From the NCBI RefSeq assembly GCF_000226115.1, contig NC_016462.1, positions 3,348,001-3,412,000 on the forward strand: a stretch of DNA of 64,000 bases, given 5' to 3'. The first letter of the stretch is position 1. Every line of letters begins with the position of its first letter. A program made the translations under genes and the position numbers. This document shows positions 20,541-32,619 of this stretch, one piece after another. The notes under the pieces were generated by a model. It was not told the DNA's origin. It saw nothing but the letters and a program-made list of their open reading frames with translations, and ran no database searches. The DNA comes from Thermothielavioides terrestris NRRL 8126. Lineage: Eukaryota > Ascomycota > Sordariomycetes > Sordariales > Chaetomiaceae.

Positions 20541-21245
20541 ATGAAGCTCGTTGTTGTCCTCGCTCACCTTCTGGGCCTCGCCGTGGCACTCGAGTCGACG
20601 GGGCTCGAGCGTCGGGCGAGACATCCGCACAAGCGGACCTCCAGGCCCAAGAAATACTCTGGGGCCGCGGCAATGCGAGCGCCCAACAAGCCCCCCAACT
20701 GCCCGAACGAGTACAGAACCTCGCTCGGCAAGCCTTCACAGCACCGGGCCAAAGCGGCGCTCAAGCAGGTGCCAGCTGACTTGATCGACCCTGACGTGCA
20801 GCGGCGCCGCGAGAGTTTCAAGGCCATGCAGAGGCTGCGCAGTCAGGCCCAGGCCAGCGACTTCTATGAGTGCACGAACCCGGTAAGCCGCACTCCTCCT
20901 CCTTGCAAGACTCTGGCCTGCAATTGACAACCCCCATAGAGCCAAGTCCCGTCCATTGCCGACTGCGACGTCGTTGTGGAGCAGGTCTTGTCCACCAGCG
21001 ACGAGCTCGTCGTCACGGCGAACTCGTGCCTCACCTTCTCGTACAACACCTGCCAGGCCTTTTTCTGCTCGCTCTGCGAGACGCTGATCACCACGACCGA
21101 CTTCATCGGCAACGAGCTCGACACCACCGAGGCGCTTTGCTTGCAGAACGGACAGGCCGGCACCATCGTGGGCGAGGACGCGCCCCAGTGGGATGCCGGC
21201 TTCACCTACGAAGGGCAGCCCCTGCCGACGTATGACGTGTGTTGA
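20541..21245 (+). CDS. Small secreted cysteine-rich protein, unknown function
   Basis: Model: join(20541..20882, 20940..21245), 215 residues. The 57-nt intron has donor GTAAGC, acceptor ATAG, and keeps the frame with the second exon. Residues 1-16 (MKLVVVLAHLLGLAVA) are a clear signal peptide. A basic stretch follows (RRARHPHKR, then RPKK), with a possible Kex2 dibasic site at 31-32. The mature protein has nine cysteines. Eight fall in the second half, including CSLC, and the last is the C-terminal residue, a spacing that suggests disulfides and an extracellular fold. No known domain is recognised. Small secreted proteins of this kind are often lineage-specific. Effector-like or cell-wall roles would be guesses. 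Confidence 0.85.
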
Positions 21246-23437
21246 GCCGTGGCCTCTGCTGCTGCTGCATCGCCGCGGTGCGTTGACTGGGTAGCTGCTC
21301 CACCGAGAGCAGGCGGACGAACTGTCAGAGCGATGGCACGTCCTGTCATGCAAGGTGTATCAGCCTGGTGTGGTGTTGTCTGTCTTGGTTTCATAGTGGT
21401 GCGCGTTTCTCAAGCAGTTTCTGCTCTCGCGTAGTGAGGATCCGGGTATATGGGAAGACAGCGGTGTTTCCTCTGTACAGGCAAGTCAAGCCGCGCCAGT
21501 CCACTTGTCGTCCCTTCGTTGAGGCAGCTGGTCGCAAACGAGACGAGTGTTGGGAGAACCACAGAGCTTGTGCCTTGCTGGTAAACACTGCGAAGCTTCC
21601 TCGACCTGCTGGACAAGTGTGAGTCGATGAGTCCCAGACTACCTGCGCAGCCTTAAAGACCAACGTAAAACTGTCTTTTTTGTGTGTCACTTTAGTTGTG
21701 CCACTTTAGTTTGACACAGATCGCTGAGTGCACTCAGCCGTTTTGCGCCTTCTGTTCCCGTTATACGGCCGCTAGATCTAACCACTGGCTTGAATGCCTG
21801 GCTACTTATCTCCACAATTCTCAGGATCCCTTAAATGCTGGTGTTCTGAACGGACGGATGGTGGCTGTAGCCTGTGTTCGGTGAATTCGGTGTAAATTGC
21901 ACCGAAAACGGTGGCCCAGAACTCCTCCGGCCCACCGCGCCGACTGTGAAACAAGACAATCGCGAAAAACATCAACAGTGTTCGCACCCCTGAATGCCGG
22001 CGCTCGGGTGGGGTTTGATATGCCAGTTTTATGTTTCTCACTTGATCTCACGATGGACAGCTACCGGGGTTCATTCTGAGGTGCACGCAGACGATGAATG
22101 CCAATCCGCACAAAGCCTGATGGCTCGCCCCCCACTTCTCTTCTGGAAAACTCTACCCGGTAACTTCACGGGACACTACTGGAGGAGGTAGTGTCAGGCG
22201 AGACGAGGCTCCAGATTGAGCCAAGCCCGGCGCCTTCTGGAGGTCAGCTGACCTCAACATCTTGCGTCGCTTGGATCTATTGATCTCCTGATACAGTTGG
22301 TAGGGAAGAGACACAGCAATGTGTACCTAGGTAGTTGCACTAGCCCCCAAAGCTAACATCAATCCATTGGACAATCCAAGCTTATGAGTCGCGGAGCTGA
22401 AGAGCGGGCCGGGTTGCCAGGGACAGGTGTCCAGCCGTCACAAACCCTCCCACAGTCCAAAACCGAGGTTGTCGTGTGAGGAAGCTGCGTTTTTGCTGGT
22501 CACCTGAGACATGCAGGGGACGCGATTGCCGACGCCTTCCCGTCGGTAACTAGCGGAAGTCTGCTGGCAGATGGACGTCGCTGCTGGCGGGGCCTTCCGA
22601 TTTCAGCCGGCATTGCGAGGCGAGCGGCCCTGTGGGGGGCACGGGGGGCCAGCCGTCTCACGCAGAAGCGCACAAGCGTTCCAGGTTTCTTTGACACACC
22701 GTTTGGTGGCTCACTGTACACTAGAGCGGCAAGTGCCACAGCAATCGACCCATCTGTCCACGATCTGAGAAAACGAGATGGCGCCTGCAGGTGCATTCGC
22801 GGGTCACTGGATGGAAGAACCCATGAGCCCGGAAGGAGGAAAAGCCCCCACTTTCCTGCTGTGCTTCGGGTCCATCCGGGCCGGGAACTGTGGGCCCGGC
22901 CCACGGCGATGGGCCCAGGAGCTGTTGGCCCATCGGATGCTAAAATTGCGGAGCCAGGGCCCTCGGGTGGCAGGGGCACCGTATCATCCCTTTGGCCTTG
23001 GCCCGCCAAATTCCGATCGGGTGTGCATCATGGAACCAGAGCTGCCGTTCTGGCGGTCTCGTGCAGCACGGGGCTTTGCTGGCCAGAATCGTGCTTGTTG
23101 AACTCTGCTCGTCTCCTCCTTCCTCTCTTCCAGCCCTACGTTTTCTCTGTTTACTTCTTTGTTTTTACCACAAATTGTCTTCCGTTCCGCTGTCACCTGC
23201 GTGCGCCGAGCACGAACACCGGGCGGGACAGTGACGTCGCTCCCGACAGCCGGGGAAGCGGCCCTGCCTGCTCACGCGATCAACCTCTGCGGCCAAGTTA
23301 TCTTCACGCCGGCACCCGAGACTCTCCCTGCTCCTGGGACCCAATTACAGCTACTACATGTCTCGACCGTCTTCGCCGCACCCGTTTTTCTCCAAGATCG
23401 CTGCTGCAGCGACTGTCGCTGTCCCTCCTCCGTCCAG
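21246..23437. other. Intergenic 2.2 kb
   Basis: Long spacer between the secreted-protein gene and the PFK2/FBPase2 gene. The last about 340 bases are pyrimidine-rich (CTCCTCCTTCCTCTC at about 23110-23125), as in long fungal 5' UTRs. The frame of the downstream gene stays open to 23159 but has no ATG there. No repeat or RNA is recognised in the rest. Confidence 0.5.
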
Positions 23438-25100
23438 ATGGCTCCCAAGATGAACGGGTTTGGCATTATGCCCGAGGACACCCGCATCTGCGTTGTCATG
23501 GTCGGTCTTCCCGCCCGGGGCAAGAGCTACATCGCGCAGAAAGGTACGTCGCGCTGCCCGTTGTGCCGCCGCCTTGGCTGGCCTCCATCCCCGGACGCCT
23601 TGCTAACAAAAGCCTCGCTGTTGCCAGCCCAGCGGTACCTGAATTGGCTCTCCATCCCGGCCGAGACCTTCAACGTCGGCAATTACCGTCGCCACGACGC
23701 ACCCCATCCATCGGCCGACTTCTTCGACACAAACAATGTCGAGGGCGAGCGCAAGCGTCGCGCGGCCGCCGAGGCTGCCGTCTCAGACATGCTCAAGTGG
23801 TTCAAGAGCGGCGGTGTTGTGGGCATCTTGGATGCGACCAACAGCACCAAGGAGCGCCGGAAGTGGGTGCTCGAACGGGTCGCAAGCGAAGGCATCGAGG
23901 TCCTCTTCGTCGAGTCTAAGTGCGACAACGAGGAGCTGATCATGGCCAACATCCGCGACGTGAAGACCACCTCTCCCGACTACGTCGGCCAGGATCCCGA
24001 GAAGGCGGCCCAGGACTTCCGCGAGCGCATCCGCCACTACGAGAAGGTCTACAAGTCAATCAACGAAGATGGCGATGAGGACCACCTGACGTATCTTAAG
24101 ATCATGAACGTCGGCAAGAAGGTCTTCATCAACCGCATTCAGAACTACCTGCAAAGCCGCATCGTTTACTTTCTGATGAACCTGCACATCCGCCCACGCT
24201 CTGTCTGGCTGTCTCGCGTAAGCTACCCCTTTTAAGCCGACGGAACCCGTCAGTTATTCCAACGAAAAAAGGAAGAGGAAAAAAAAAAAAAAGGCTAACA
24301 TTCTTTCAGCATGGCGAATCGGCGCTGAATCTGGAAGGCCGCATCGGCGGCGATGCAGAGCTGTCCCATCGTGGTGAAGAGTACGCGCGTAAGCTTCCCG
24401 AGCTGGTTCGCGAGTCCGTTGGTGTAAGTGGCTGCTTATTGTTCCCACATCCCTGTTCACTACCTGGGGAGCCACGCCGGCACAACGCATTGCCCTGGTC
24501 CTGCTTTGACGTGCCATTGTGTGCCGTCCGCTTGCAGGTGGCCTTGCATGGACCCGATCAGGCTAACTGGTGGCACAGAGCGACCGGCCCTTGACCGTTT
24601 GGACCTCAACTCTGAAGCGGACCATTGCCACGGCCCGCCACCTGCCAAAACATTACAACCAACTCCAATGGAAGGCCCTCGACGAGCTCGACGCCGGCGT
24701 GTGCGATGGCATGACGTACCAGGAAATCGCAGACCAATACCCCGAGGACTTCCAGGCGCGCGACGAGGACAAGTACAACTACCGCTACCGGGGCGGCGAA
24801 AGCTACCGCGACGTGGTCATCCGCCTCGAGCCCATCATCATGGAGCTCGAGCGCAGCGAGGACATCCTCATCATCTCGCACCAGGCCGTCATCCGCTGCA
24901 TCTACGCCTACTTCATGCAGAAGACCCAGGAGGAGAGCCCCTGGGTGCCCGTGCCGCTGCACACCCTGATGAAGCTGACGCCCCGCGCCTACGGCACCGA
25001 GCTGCAGACCTACCGCGCCAACATCAAGGCCGTCAGCACCTGGCGCGGCAAGGGCAGCACCGCCAAGCACGAGGATCCTGTCCCGGAGGGCGGCATTTGA
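23438..25100 (+). CDS. 6-phosphofructo-2-kinase / fructose-2,6-bisphosphatase
   Basis: Model: join(23438..23543, 23628..24217, 24310..24423, 24579..25100), 443 residues, introns of 84, 92 and 155 nt, each with a visible CTAAC-like branch site in introns 1 and 3. It makes and breaks fructose 2,6-bisphosphate, the allosteric switch between glycolysis and gluconeogenesis (cytosol). The kinase domain holds the P-loop GLPARGKSYIA (residues 23-33), NVGNYRR and ILDATNSTKERR. The phosphatase domain holds SRHGESALNLEGRIGGD (catalytic His233, rebuilt across intron 2), TSTLKRTIATA, and LDELDAGVCDGMTY with the proton-donor Glu, then ISHQAVIRCI. Both sets of catalytic residues look intact, so a bifunctional enzyme is predicted. 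The start at 23438 gives a short N-terminus. No regulatory extension is visible. Confidence 0.96.
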
Positions 25101-26566
25101 CCGCCGTCGCAACCGCGTACTCTCATTGCATCAATCGTCTTTTTTTTCATTTTTTATGGATGCTTTAGCGGTGGATTTGCATCATTATTACCCCATCAGG
25201 CGTGTTACGCATCAGGAACTGGTATGGCATGGCAAACATTGCAGGGTATGATTTGGAGTTTTCGGTATTCGGTACCTACATGCTGGCGCCAGGCGGGGGA
25301 GTGTTGTTGACAACCAACCCCCGCCATGCTTTTTCACAAGACCAGGCGGTATAAACCCTGGCGGTTGGGTTCTAGATGGGTAAAGGGGAAAAAAAAACAA
25401 AAGGGGGGTTCTGCCTGGAGCATCGCTATCAACTCCCAAGTTACGCATTGCATTGGCACTTTGACCGGAACTGCCCCGGGAACGGGGATGTGAGGATTTC
25501 ATATTTTTATTTGAGGAGGCCGTGTACATACAATACCAGAGGTACTTCTGCGTTTGCAAGACAGCGGCGTGGACTTGACGCATCCTCACAAGTGGAGAAA
25601 CATATCCTGACTCTCAAAGACTGGCTTGACACTTCCCCTCAGAGCAGTCGAAAGAGTGTAAGCTCATGTCGCATACTAGGCACATCGTGACGCCCCCTAC
25701 CCGGGCACACTGCGCTCATGGGTCCCCCTGTCAGGCCGGCTGCCGCACGAATATAGACTTTTGTGCGCCTCCCAGTGTGGGAGAGGAGCAGCTCACTCTA
25801 AACTACCTACATTCCCTTCTCTGCGTCCTGCATGGCTCCACTCCGCTGCAGCTCTCAGCTCACCAGGCCATCCACGGTCTCCCTATCTCAGCTTCGTAGT
25901 CTAGGTCTATGTGTGCACATGTAAGTGGCTCCGCTGAACAGGAATGCTCAACTCGTGTGTTACCCACTCCAGCAGACGCCCGGTCGACTCGGTCTGCTTT
26001 GGGGCACAGGTTTTCATTACCTGATCAGAATGTTGTTCATGGTTTTCCAAAACCTTGTGTCCTCGGCTACCGCCTCCTCCAGAAGAAGACCCGGGCTTTG
26101 CGCGCGTGTGCTGTGGTTCATGGGTTCGGTAAGCTCCCAGAGTCGCTTCGGATCCGTGGCTATCCTCGGCCGAAACAAGCAGACACCTACTTAGGCAAAG
26201 AAGAGAAGCCCTTACTGACTAAGACACAACCTTGCCCTGGAAGCCATAATGGCCAGGGAATCTTCCCTTGTCTGGTGTCTCAGCCAGCCAGGATGTGCCG
26301 TTTCATTCGGGCAGGCGGAGCGAGGCGCCCAGGGAACACCAAGTGGAACAACAACGGCAGAGCGGAAGTGCAACTGCAATGTAGATTTCAAATTAAGACT
26401 TGATCTGCTTTCCTCCGCTCAACCATGAGCCCACATCAAATGATTATCCCTCCAAACCCGCAACCTTGAACGCGAAATATTTTCCTCAAAAGCACGGCAG
26501 TAAAATTACAGACCGCGGCAGCGACAGCAGCCACAGCAGCACAGCAACCGAGCGGCAGAGAACGCG
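25101..26566. other. Intergenic 1.5 kb, convergent
   Basis: Spacer between the converging PFK2/FBPase2 and aspartic protease genes. T-rich just after the first stop (25140-25158). No gene, RNA or repeat is recognised. Confidence 0.5.
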
Positions 26567-28072
26567 TCAGTAGTGCTGTCGGGGAATGAAGCGCATCTTG
26601 GCCCGGCCAACATCGAAGACCACCAAGCTGTTCTGCATAAACGCATCTCCCAAAATGTACGGACCGGTCCCTCCGCTCGAAATGGCGGTCAGGCACAGAC
26701 CAGTCATCGGATCGACCATGGTGCGGTAAAGCAAGTCGACAGGATTGATGAAGAACTTGATGCCATCTAGAATCACCGCAACCTGAGGGACTATGGCATC
26801 GCAAGAGGTGAAGTAGGCGCCATACATCCACATGTAGACAGCAGGCGGCTCAAATGCAGCGTTGATGGCGTCTGCGAGACCTGAAAGCAGGAAAGCGCCC
26901 TTCGTCAGCATGCTGGATATGACGATGGGCTCAAGGCCGAAAACAGAGCCGGCAGACAGCAAGTACTCACTCGGGGGAAGATAGTTGAGCGTCGTCCCGC
27001 TGTCAACAATGTACGGAATCTTCTTGGTATTCGTCGTCTGGTCGAAATACCAGCCATCCGGGATAACCGAGTAGAAAGAGTACTGTGTGGAGCTTGAAGG
27101 AATGTCGAGCACCGAGGTCTGTCCCAATATTAGATGAGGGTCGCCAATGCTTGGTTCGAGTGGAAAAGGAAAACTCACGATGACCATGTCCATCGTCGCC
27201 GTCCTACTTAGATCCAAGCCGGATGCCGGGGCGATCCCGCCGAAAGCAAGCATGCCGCTGGATGCGTTGCGATCAATGGCGATGCTGAAGACCGGGTCTA
27301 CCAGGCCCTGGTTTATCATGCTGGTGAACAAGGGCGAGTACTCCACTTGGGTGCCGGGCTCGTGGTCCGAGGCATCGCCCAGGTAAGCATTCGTGAGGGC
27401 GGGGAACGCCAGCCCCAGGAGTCCGCTGGTGTAATTGTTGCCGTACCAGTACGTGGTGTTCGCCAGGCAGATTTGTTGCCTCTTGACCGTGATGTTGCCG
27501 ACCGTGACATCGGAGAAGCCCATGGGCCCCGAGACGACCTCTCCGTCGCCGTACTGGATGTACATGTGCATCTCCGGCTTGGTGCGGCCATACTGAAACG
27601 TCTCCGGGTAGGCCTCGCCGAAGGCGCACGTCTTCTGGGGGAGCAACTCGCCCGAGTAGTCGACGCAACGGAAATCCTTGTGCACGGCCCACGTGTCGGA
27701 GCTTCCCGTGTCAATGAGCAGCGGCAACCGGTGACCGTGGAAGAGCGCCTCGACAGCATACTGAGTCCCGTATGCAGAGGCTGCCGTGATGTTTTCGTAG
27801 CCGAACCCGCCAGCGGCGCGCTGGTGGACGCCGAGGATTGCCGCAGCAGACTTGGGATTAAACTTGGTACCGTGGCCGCCATGCACGGCGTGGAGGCGTT
27901 CGACATGCTGGCTGGATTTGGCCAGCTTCGCTGATGACCGTGGGTGAGTGGCTTTGGCCATCTTGTAGCTGATGCCCGGGGGTGCTTCCTTGAATGCCTC
28001 AACGTGGCCTTGGGTCGCCGAGGCGGCTGCCGCGGCCAGCATGCCGTACAGAACCCACGTGTTCTTCACCAT
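26567..28072 (-). CDS. Secreted pepsin-like aspartic protease (A1 family)
   Basis: Model: complement(26567..26880, 26971..27118, 27179..28072), 451 residues. The two introns (60 and 90 nt, GTGAGT...CAG both) are multiples of three without stops, so the raw frame reads straight through both. Splicing restores MVITSVLDIPSS and LPPSLADAINAAF, which fit the family better. The start at 28072 gives a signal peptide (MVKNTWVLYGMLAAAAASA). A propeptide of about 80 residues rich in Lys/His follows. The first catalytic motif is LLIDTGSSDTW (Asp121) and the second is IVDSGTTLN (Asp337). The flap region has YGDGEVVSG. Several N-glycosylation sites are present. There is no Ser-rich GPI tail, so it is probably fully secreted. 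The substrate is not predictable. Confidence 0.94.
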   Translation of the reverse strand: MVKNTWVLYGMLAAAAASATQGHVEAFKEAPPGISYKMAKATHPRSSAKLAKSSQHVERLHAVHGGHGTKFNPKSAAAILGVHQRAAGGFGYENITAASAYGTQYAVEALFHGHRLPLLIDTGSSDTWAVHKDFRCVDYSGELLPQKTCAFGEAYPETFQYGRTKPEMHMYIQYGDGEVVSGPMGFSDVTVGNITVKRQQICLANTTYWYGNNYTSGLLGLAFPALTNAYLGDASDHEPGTQVEYSPLFTSMINQGLVDPVFSIAIDRNASSGMLAFGGIAPASGLDLSRTATMDMVIVSFPFPLEPSIGDPHLILGQTSVLDIPSSSTQYSFYSVIPDGWYFDQTTNTKKIPYIVDSGTTLNYLPPSEYLLSAGSVFGLEPIVISSMLTKGAFLLSGLADAINAAFEPPAVYMWMYGAYFTSCDAIVPQVAVILDGIKFFINPVDLLYRTMVDPMTGLCLTAISSGGTGPYILGDAFMQNSLVVFDVGRAKMRFIPRQHY

Positions 28073-30747
28073 CTTGGGCCGAGAACGGTAGAGAGGGACG
28101 TCGGGGACGATTGGGGTAACAAGCAGCCCGTGGCAGCAGACAAAACCCACCGAAACGTTGTTGGGTGCGAAATCGGTGCGCTGCTGGTGTGGCAGAGGAT
28201 CGGGAGATCGACGAAGAAGGGCGAGGTGCGAGAAATTTAGAGGAAATCGGAGCGACAAATTTTCAAGTCGTGGGAGTTTGGAGGATGGCCCAGAAAGGTG
28301 GTGGGAATTTGCTGCCGGGGAATGCCGGGGAGGAAAGGTGAGAAGCCAGCAAGAGGTCAATTTTCAGGCAGAACTTCCAGGTTGTTTGCTGGCGGGTGTG
28401 CCTGCCTAACTCGAGGGAAAGTAGTTTTCATCCCGTCATACCGGGAAGCGGAGGGAAGGAACGGTCCTTGATATGTTTGTGCGAAGTAAACTGCAGTGCC
28501 CACCACAGCCACTTGCTAGCAAGAGCCCTCATGTCGCGCAGGGCAAGTACGAGGGAACCCACAGCCAGATCTCCGGCGTCACAGGGCAGCGGCAAATCGC
28601 AGGAGCCGTACCTGAGGACAAGTACCTTAGGCCAGCAACTTAAGCTCACACAAACTTGGCCACTCGTTCGCCGCTTCTGCTGGGCAAGACGGGTCTTTGG
28701 ATGGGGTCGGTAATGACAGTCGCCAACTGGGCTGGAGCCGTCGATAGGCAAGACGGCATGGCTTGGAGTTTGCCATGCTGTCCAGTGCTTTCCAGACATG
28801 GGCCTCACGGGAACAAACAGAAAGTGTCATTATCAATGACCTGGCACCCGACAGATGTCACCAAGGTCATCATGCTGCCGAGCACCAGCGAGGAAATCTC
28901 AAGTCGCACGATAATTTCTTGTGCTTCGCTCTGGTCTGGCCAGGCCTAATTGAACCCAACCTGAGCTCATTGCAGCGCCTTCGAGTTGCCAGCTGGTAGC
29001 GCCTCCTTTGTGTGCTGGAATTGATGGTCTCTGCCGTATTCCCCTTCCAGAGACCGGTTCAGACATGGGGCAAAGTTCAGCCCCTTGAAATCTAAAGGTG
29101 CTGGTATTATGAGAAGCGTGTGCAAGGGCCCGTCGACGGCCGTTTGGGGCTGCGTCAAGTAGCACAACGGACGTACTCTCGGGTTGTCAAGATGCATTAC
29201 TAAATGAGGCATCGTTGCACAGCCTGTGTTCTGGTTTCGACTACATTGTCCCAGATTCCTTTATGGCTACTGCCAATTGATGATCACGACCTGGCACCTG
29301 TCGGGCTAGAAGTGAGGGCTAGTATAGACTTGGACAATGAAGTGGTTACAGGCTCAAATGACTTGCAATGGAGAAGCAAGTATTTCGGTTTAGTGCGGAC
29401 TGTTCCTGGGGGTCCTAAAGCCGGGATTTCATGCGGAGAGTACTCCTAGTAATGTGTAACTCCTAAGCTCCCGACCGTCCCCCCCAAAACCGTGATGCGC
29501 TCCAAGCGAAAGTGCGGGTGCAGAACCCAAATTTGACAAAGGGTAAAGGACGGAATGCTTTCGGGTAACAGAGTGCTGTTGAGCAATATTCAATCGATGT
29601 GTGCTGCATGCAGCCTTCCGAGACGTGCTAAGCATCTGCAACTCCTTACACTCGATCGATTAACTTGGCCCAGCGGAAAGAGTCAGTGTCGCACATCCAC
29701 GTCTTCTACTGCCTTACGTTCGATACTCGAACTAGATGGCGCTAAGGAGATCCAGGTTCAGGTCCTGAATTCCCCGGACACAACACATGATAAGGGAAAC
29801 ATCAGAGCTTTTTCATGCCTGAAGGGACAGACTTGGCTGCCTGTCAAAGGGAAGACCTGACGAAGTGCTGGAGCCTGTTTTGGGATTGAGATTTTACAGT
29901 TTTCCAGGCTGGAAACCCAAGTTCATCAGAGCTAACCCCAATGATATACATAGCACATATAGGACGTAGACATTGCATTTTACCTTGACCTGTTGTTCAA
30001 GGTTGCTGAGTACAGCTCACTCTGGGCAAGTTCCGAATATTGCTGTTGGTTCCCTTAGCGAGAGTCTGATTCACCTGGGCGAGGCCAGCATTGGTGGGCA
30101 ATGCGATAAGCTTAACCGACTGTTATCGACTGGCACAATCACGTGCCTCCTTTAAGCGCAAAAAGTGGACTAACACCACCTGTGAAAGCCCATTGCATGA
30201 AAATGCCAAGCAAGGCCTGCTCCACTGCAAATCGATCGCAACTCTCCGCTTTGCGCCGCAAAAATGGGCCTTCACTGAAGCAATTCAACCTCAGCGAGCG
30301 CACCATCTTCGAGTGCTTTTCGCTGTTCAGCTAGTTCCCTTTTGTCGCCGTGACCTTTCGACCGTCACGCAGCGCGCTAGCGTATCCGCCGTGCTTCACG
30401 CGTCTTTCGCGCCCTTGCATAAATAACCCAGGTTGGTGTTGGTTCCCTGCATGCCCTGTCTCGCGGCTTAGCCCTCGATCTCGACCTTGCAGCTGCCCCA
30501 TTCCTCCTTTGTGCGTCTGCGCCTGTCGCGACAACAATGAGTGGCGATCAACTCGGTCTCTATGCGAGTTTCTGCCCATAGCGCTCACTGTCGTGATAGA
30601 TAGGATTAGGTCTCTGCTTTTCGCTGCCTCTACACCCGTGCCTGCCTCTTGCGGCTGGCCTCGTTTCGCCACAGCTGCCTCGCAGGCCCTCGAACACCGT
30701 TACACAATTCACAAGCAGAACCTGCAAGCTCGCGTGTTCGAGACACC
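28073..30747. other. Intergenic 2.7 kb, divergent
   Basis: Large spacer between the divergent protease and KH-domain genes. It contains no convincing ORF or repeat. A GGTTCAGGTCC string at 29755-29765 looks like a tRNA B box but no cloverleaf forms around it. The roughly 300 bases before 30748 are pyrimidine-rich, consistent with a long leader of the KH gene. Confidence 0.5.
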
Positions 30748-32619
30748 ATGGCTGGCACGACACCCGACATCACCTCCATCCTCAAGATGCTCGGCGGTAA
30801 GCACCAGCCGACCTGGCGATACCCGGGGGAGCGAGTGGTGGGCTAATGTCGAGCAACAGATACTGCGCAGCGACCGGCGGCTGCGACTCCGACGCAGGGC
30901 CATTCGGGCGTCTCCCAGCCGCATTTGCCCTCGGGATACGCACCTCCGACGCAGAACCCTTACCAACCGCCGCCCGCATCATACCAAGCGCATCCTTCTG
31001 CCTATGCATATCCGCAGCCGTCATCGACCGGGAACATCGATCTTAGCACCATTCGCCCAGTCGACTCGGGCACAGTACCGACCAATCTTAACGACGCCAT
31101 TGCCCGAATGAAGGCGTTTGCCGAAGAACGGGGGATCACACCGTACGACCGATACGCTGCAGCCTACCCTGATGCGCGCGAAGCCGACTCGAGGCCCTAT
31201 CAGCGTCCCAGATCCAAGAGCCCCCGAGGCCGGGAGTCTTATCGCGACAATTTCAACCCGTACCGCGACGAGAGGCGGGCCGACCACGCACAAGGCCGCG
31301 ACTATGGCCGCGAGCGCTCCTACTCTCCCGGCAGGGGCCGCCAGGGCTTTTCGCCGCGTGGCGCGCACAGTGGAGGCCGCGAGCGTGACCGGTCCCCGCT
31401 GCGGGCCAAGGACGACAATTCCGAGATGATGGAGATTGAGGCGAGCCTTGTCGGGCTCATCATCGGCCGCCAGGGCGAGAACCTGCGGCGTGTCGAAGGC
31501 GAGAGTCGCTGCCGTGTGCAGTTCATCCCACCTACCGGCCAGAACGACCAGTACCGCCTCTGCAGGATCACCGGCCCCCGCCCACAGCGCGAAGAGGCCA
31601 AGGAGATGATCAACCGCATCATTCGCGATAGCGGCTTGCGGGGCGGTCCAGATCGCGGCCGTGATGGCGGGCGAGGGCCTGTGCCTCCGGTCCCCAAGGA
31701 CGGCGAGGACAGCCTGCAGATCATGGTCCCTGATAGAACCGTGGGCCTGATCATTGGCCGTGGTGGGGAGACGATCCGTGACCTCCAGGAGCGGAGTGGC
31801 TGCCACATCAACATCGTCAGCGAGAACAAGAGCGTGAACGGCCTTCGTCCCGTCAACCTCATCGGCCCCCCCGCTGCTGCTCGCCATGCCAAGGAGTTGA
31901 TTCTGGAGATTGTGGATAGCGACAGCAGGAACGGTAACAACCCCGCGATTGCGCGTGGTGGTCGCGGTGACAACTACGGCGGCGGAGGACCCGACAAGGT
32001 CAACGATTCCATATACGTGCCCTCGGATGCCGTAGGGATGATTATCGGCAAAGGTGGGGAGACGATCCGCGAAATGCAGAACATGACCGGATGCAAGATC
32101 AACGTGCTGCAGCCGTCGGGACCTGGCGAAGTGGAGCGCGAGATCGAGCTGGTCGGCTCCCGGGACGCGATCGCCCAAGCGAAGCGCGCCATTGAGGACA
32201 AGGTTGATGCCGCGGTATGATTGCCCCTGGTTTGGTCGAGGCACCCCCGTTGGCAACGCCCGTGCTAATCAGCATGCAGAGGCAGAAGTCTGCTGGCGGC
32301 GGACGTGGCCGTGGCCAGCACCGTGATTATGACAACCCCAACTACGGTCAACCTTCTGACACCCGCAGCGTCGCTCCGAGCGTGCCATCGGGGTCCGCGG
32401 CCCCAGCTGCTGCCGGCACCGCCAATCAAGCGGATCCATACGCCATATGTGAGTGTGCCCCGGGGTGTTGTCTGAGGTGGCCGGTGAGAGTAACTTACTA
32501 ACTTGGCGTTGCCAGACGGAGGCTACGAAAACTACCTTGCTCTCTGGTGGCAATCCCAGCTTGCTGCCCAACAGGCTCAGGGCCAGGGAGGCGCCAGCCA
32601 GGCCCCTGGGACCTCGTAA
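30748..32619 (+). CDS. Triple KH-domain RNA-binding protein (FUBP-like)
   Basis: Model: join(30748..30796, 30860..32214, 32280..32448, 32516..32619), 558 residues, introns of 63, 65 and 67 nt. Three KH domains carry the nucleic-acid-binding GxxG loop: GLIIGRQGENL (about 206-273), GLIIGRGGETI (about 300-370) and GMIIGKGGETI (about 400-465). The region before KH1 is Pro/Tyr/Gln-rich and then RS/RG-rich (RPRSKSPRGRE, GRGRQGFSPRG). The last exon ends with YGGYENYLALWWQ and a Gln/Gly tail, reminiscent of the Tyr/Trp-rich motifs at the C-terminus of FUBP-type proteins. The frame runs only four more bases past 32214 to a TGA if unspliced, giving a shorter form lacking the tail. Likely nuclear, with a role in splicing, mRNA fate or transcription. 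Confidence 0.93.

Noticed and set aside
22500..23009. 169-codon minus-strand open frame
   Set aside because: No recognisable family, lies in a non-coding spacer; low support.
29740..29790. B-box-like GGTTCAGGTCC
   Set aside because: Differs from the consensus and no acceptor or anticodon stem can be folded around it.
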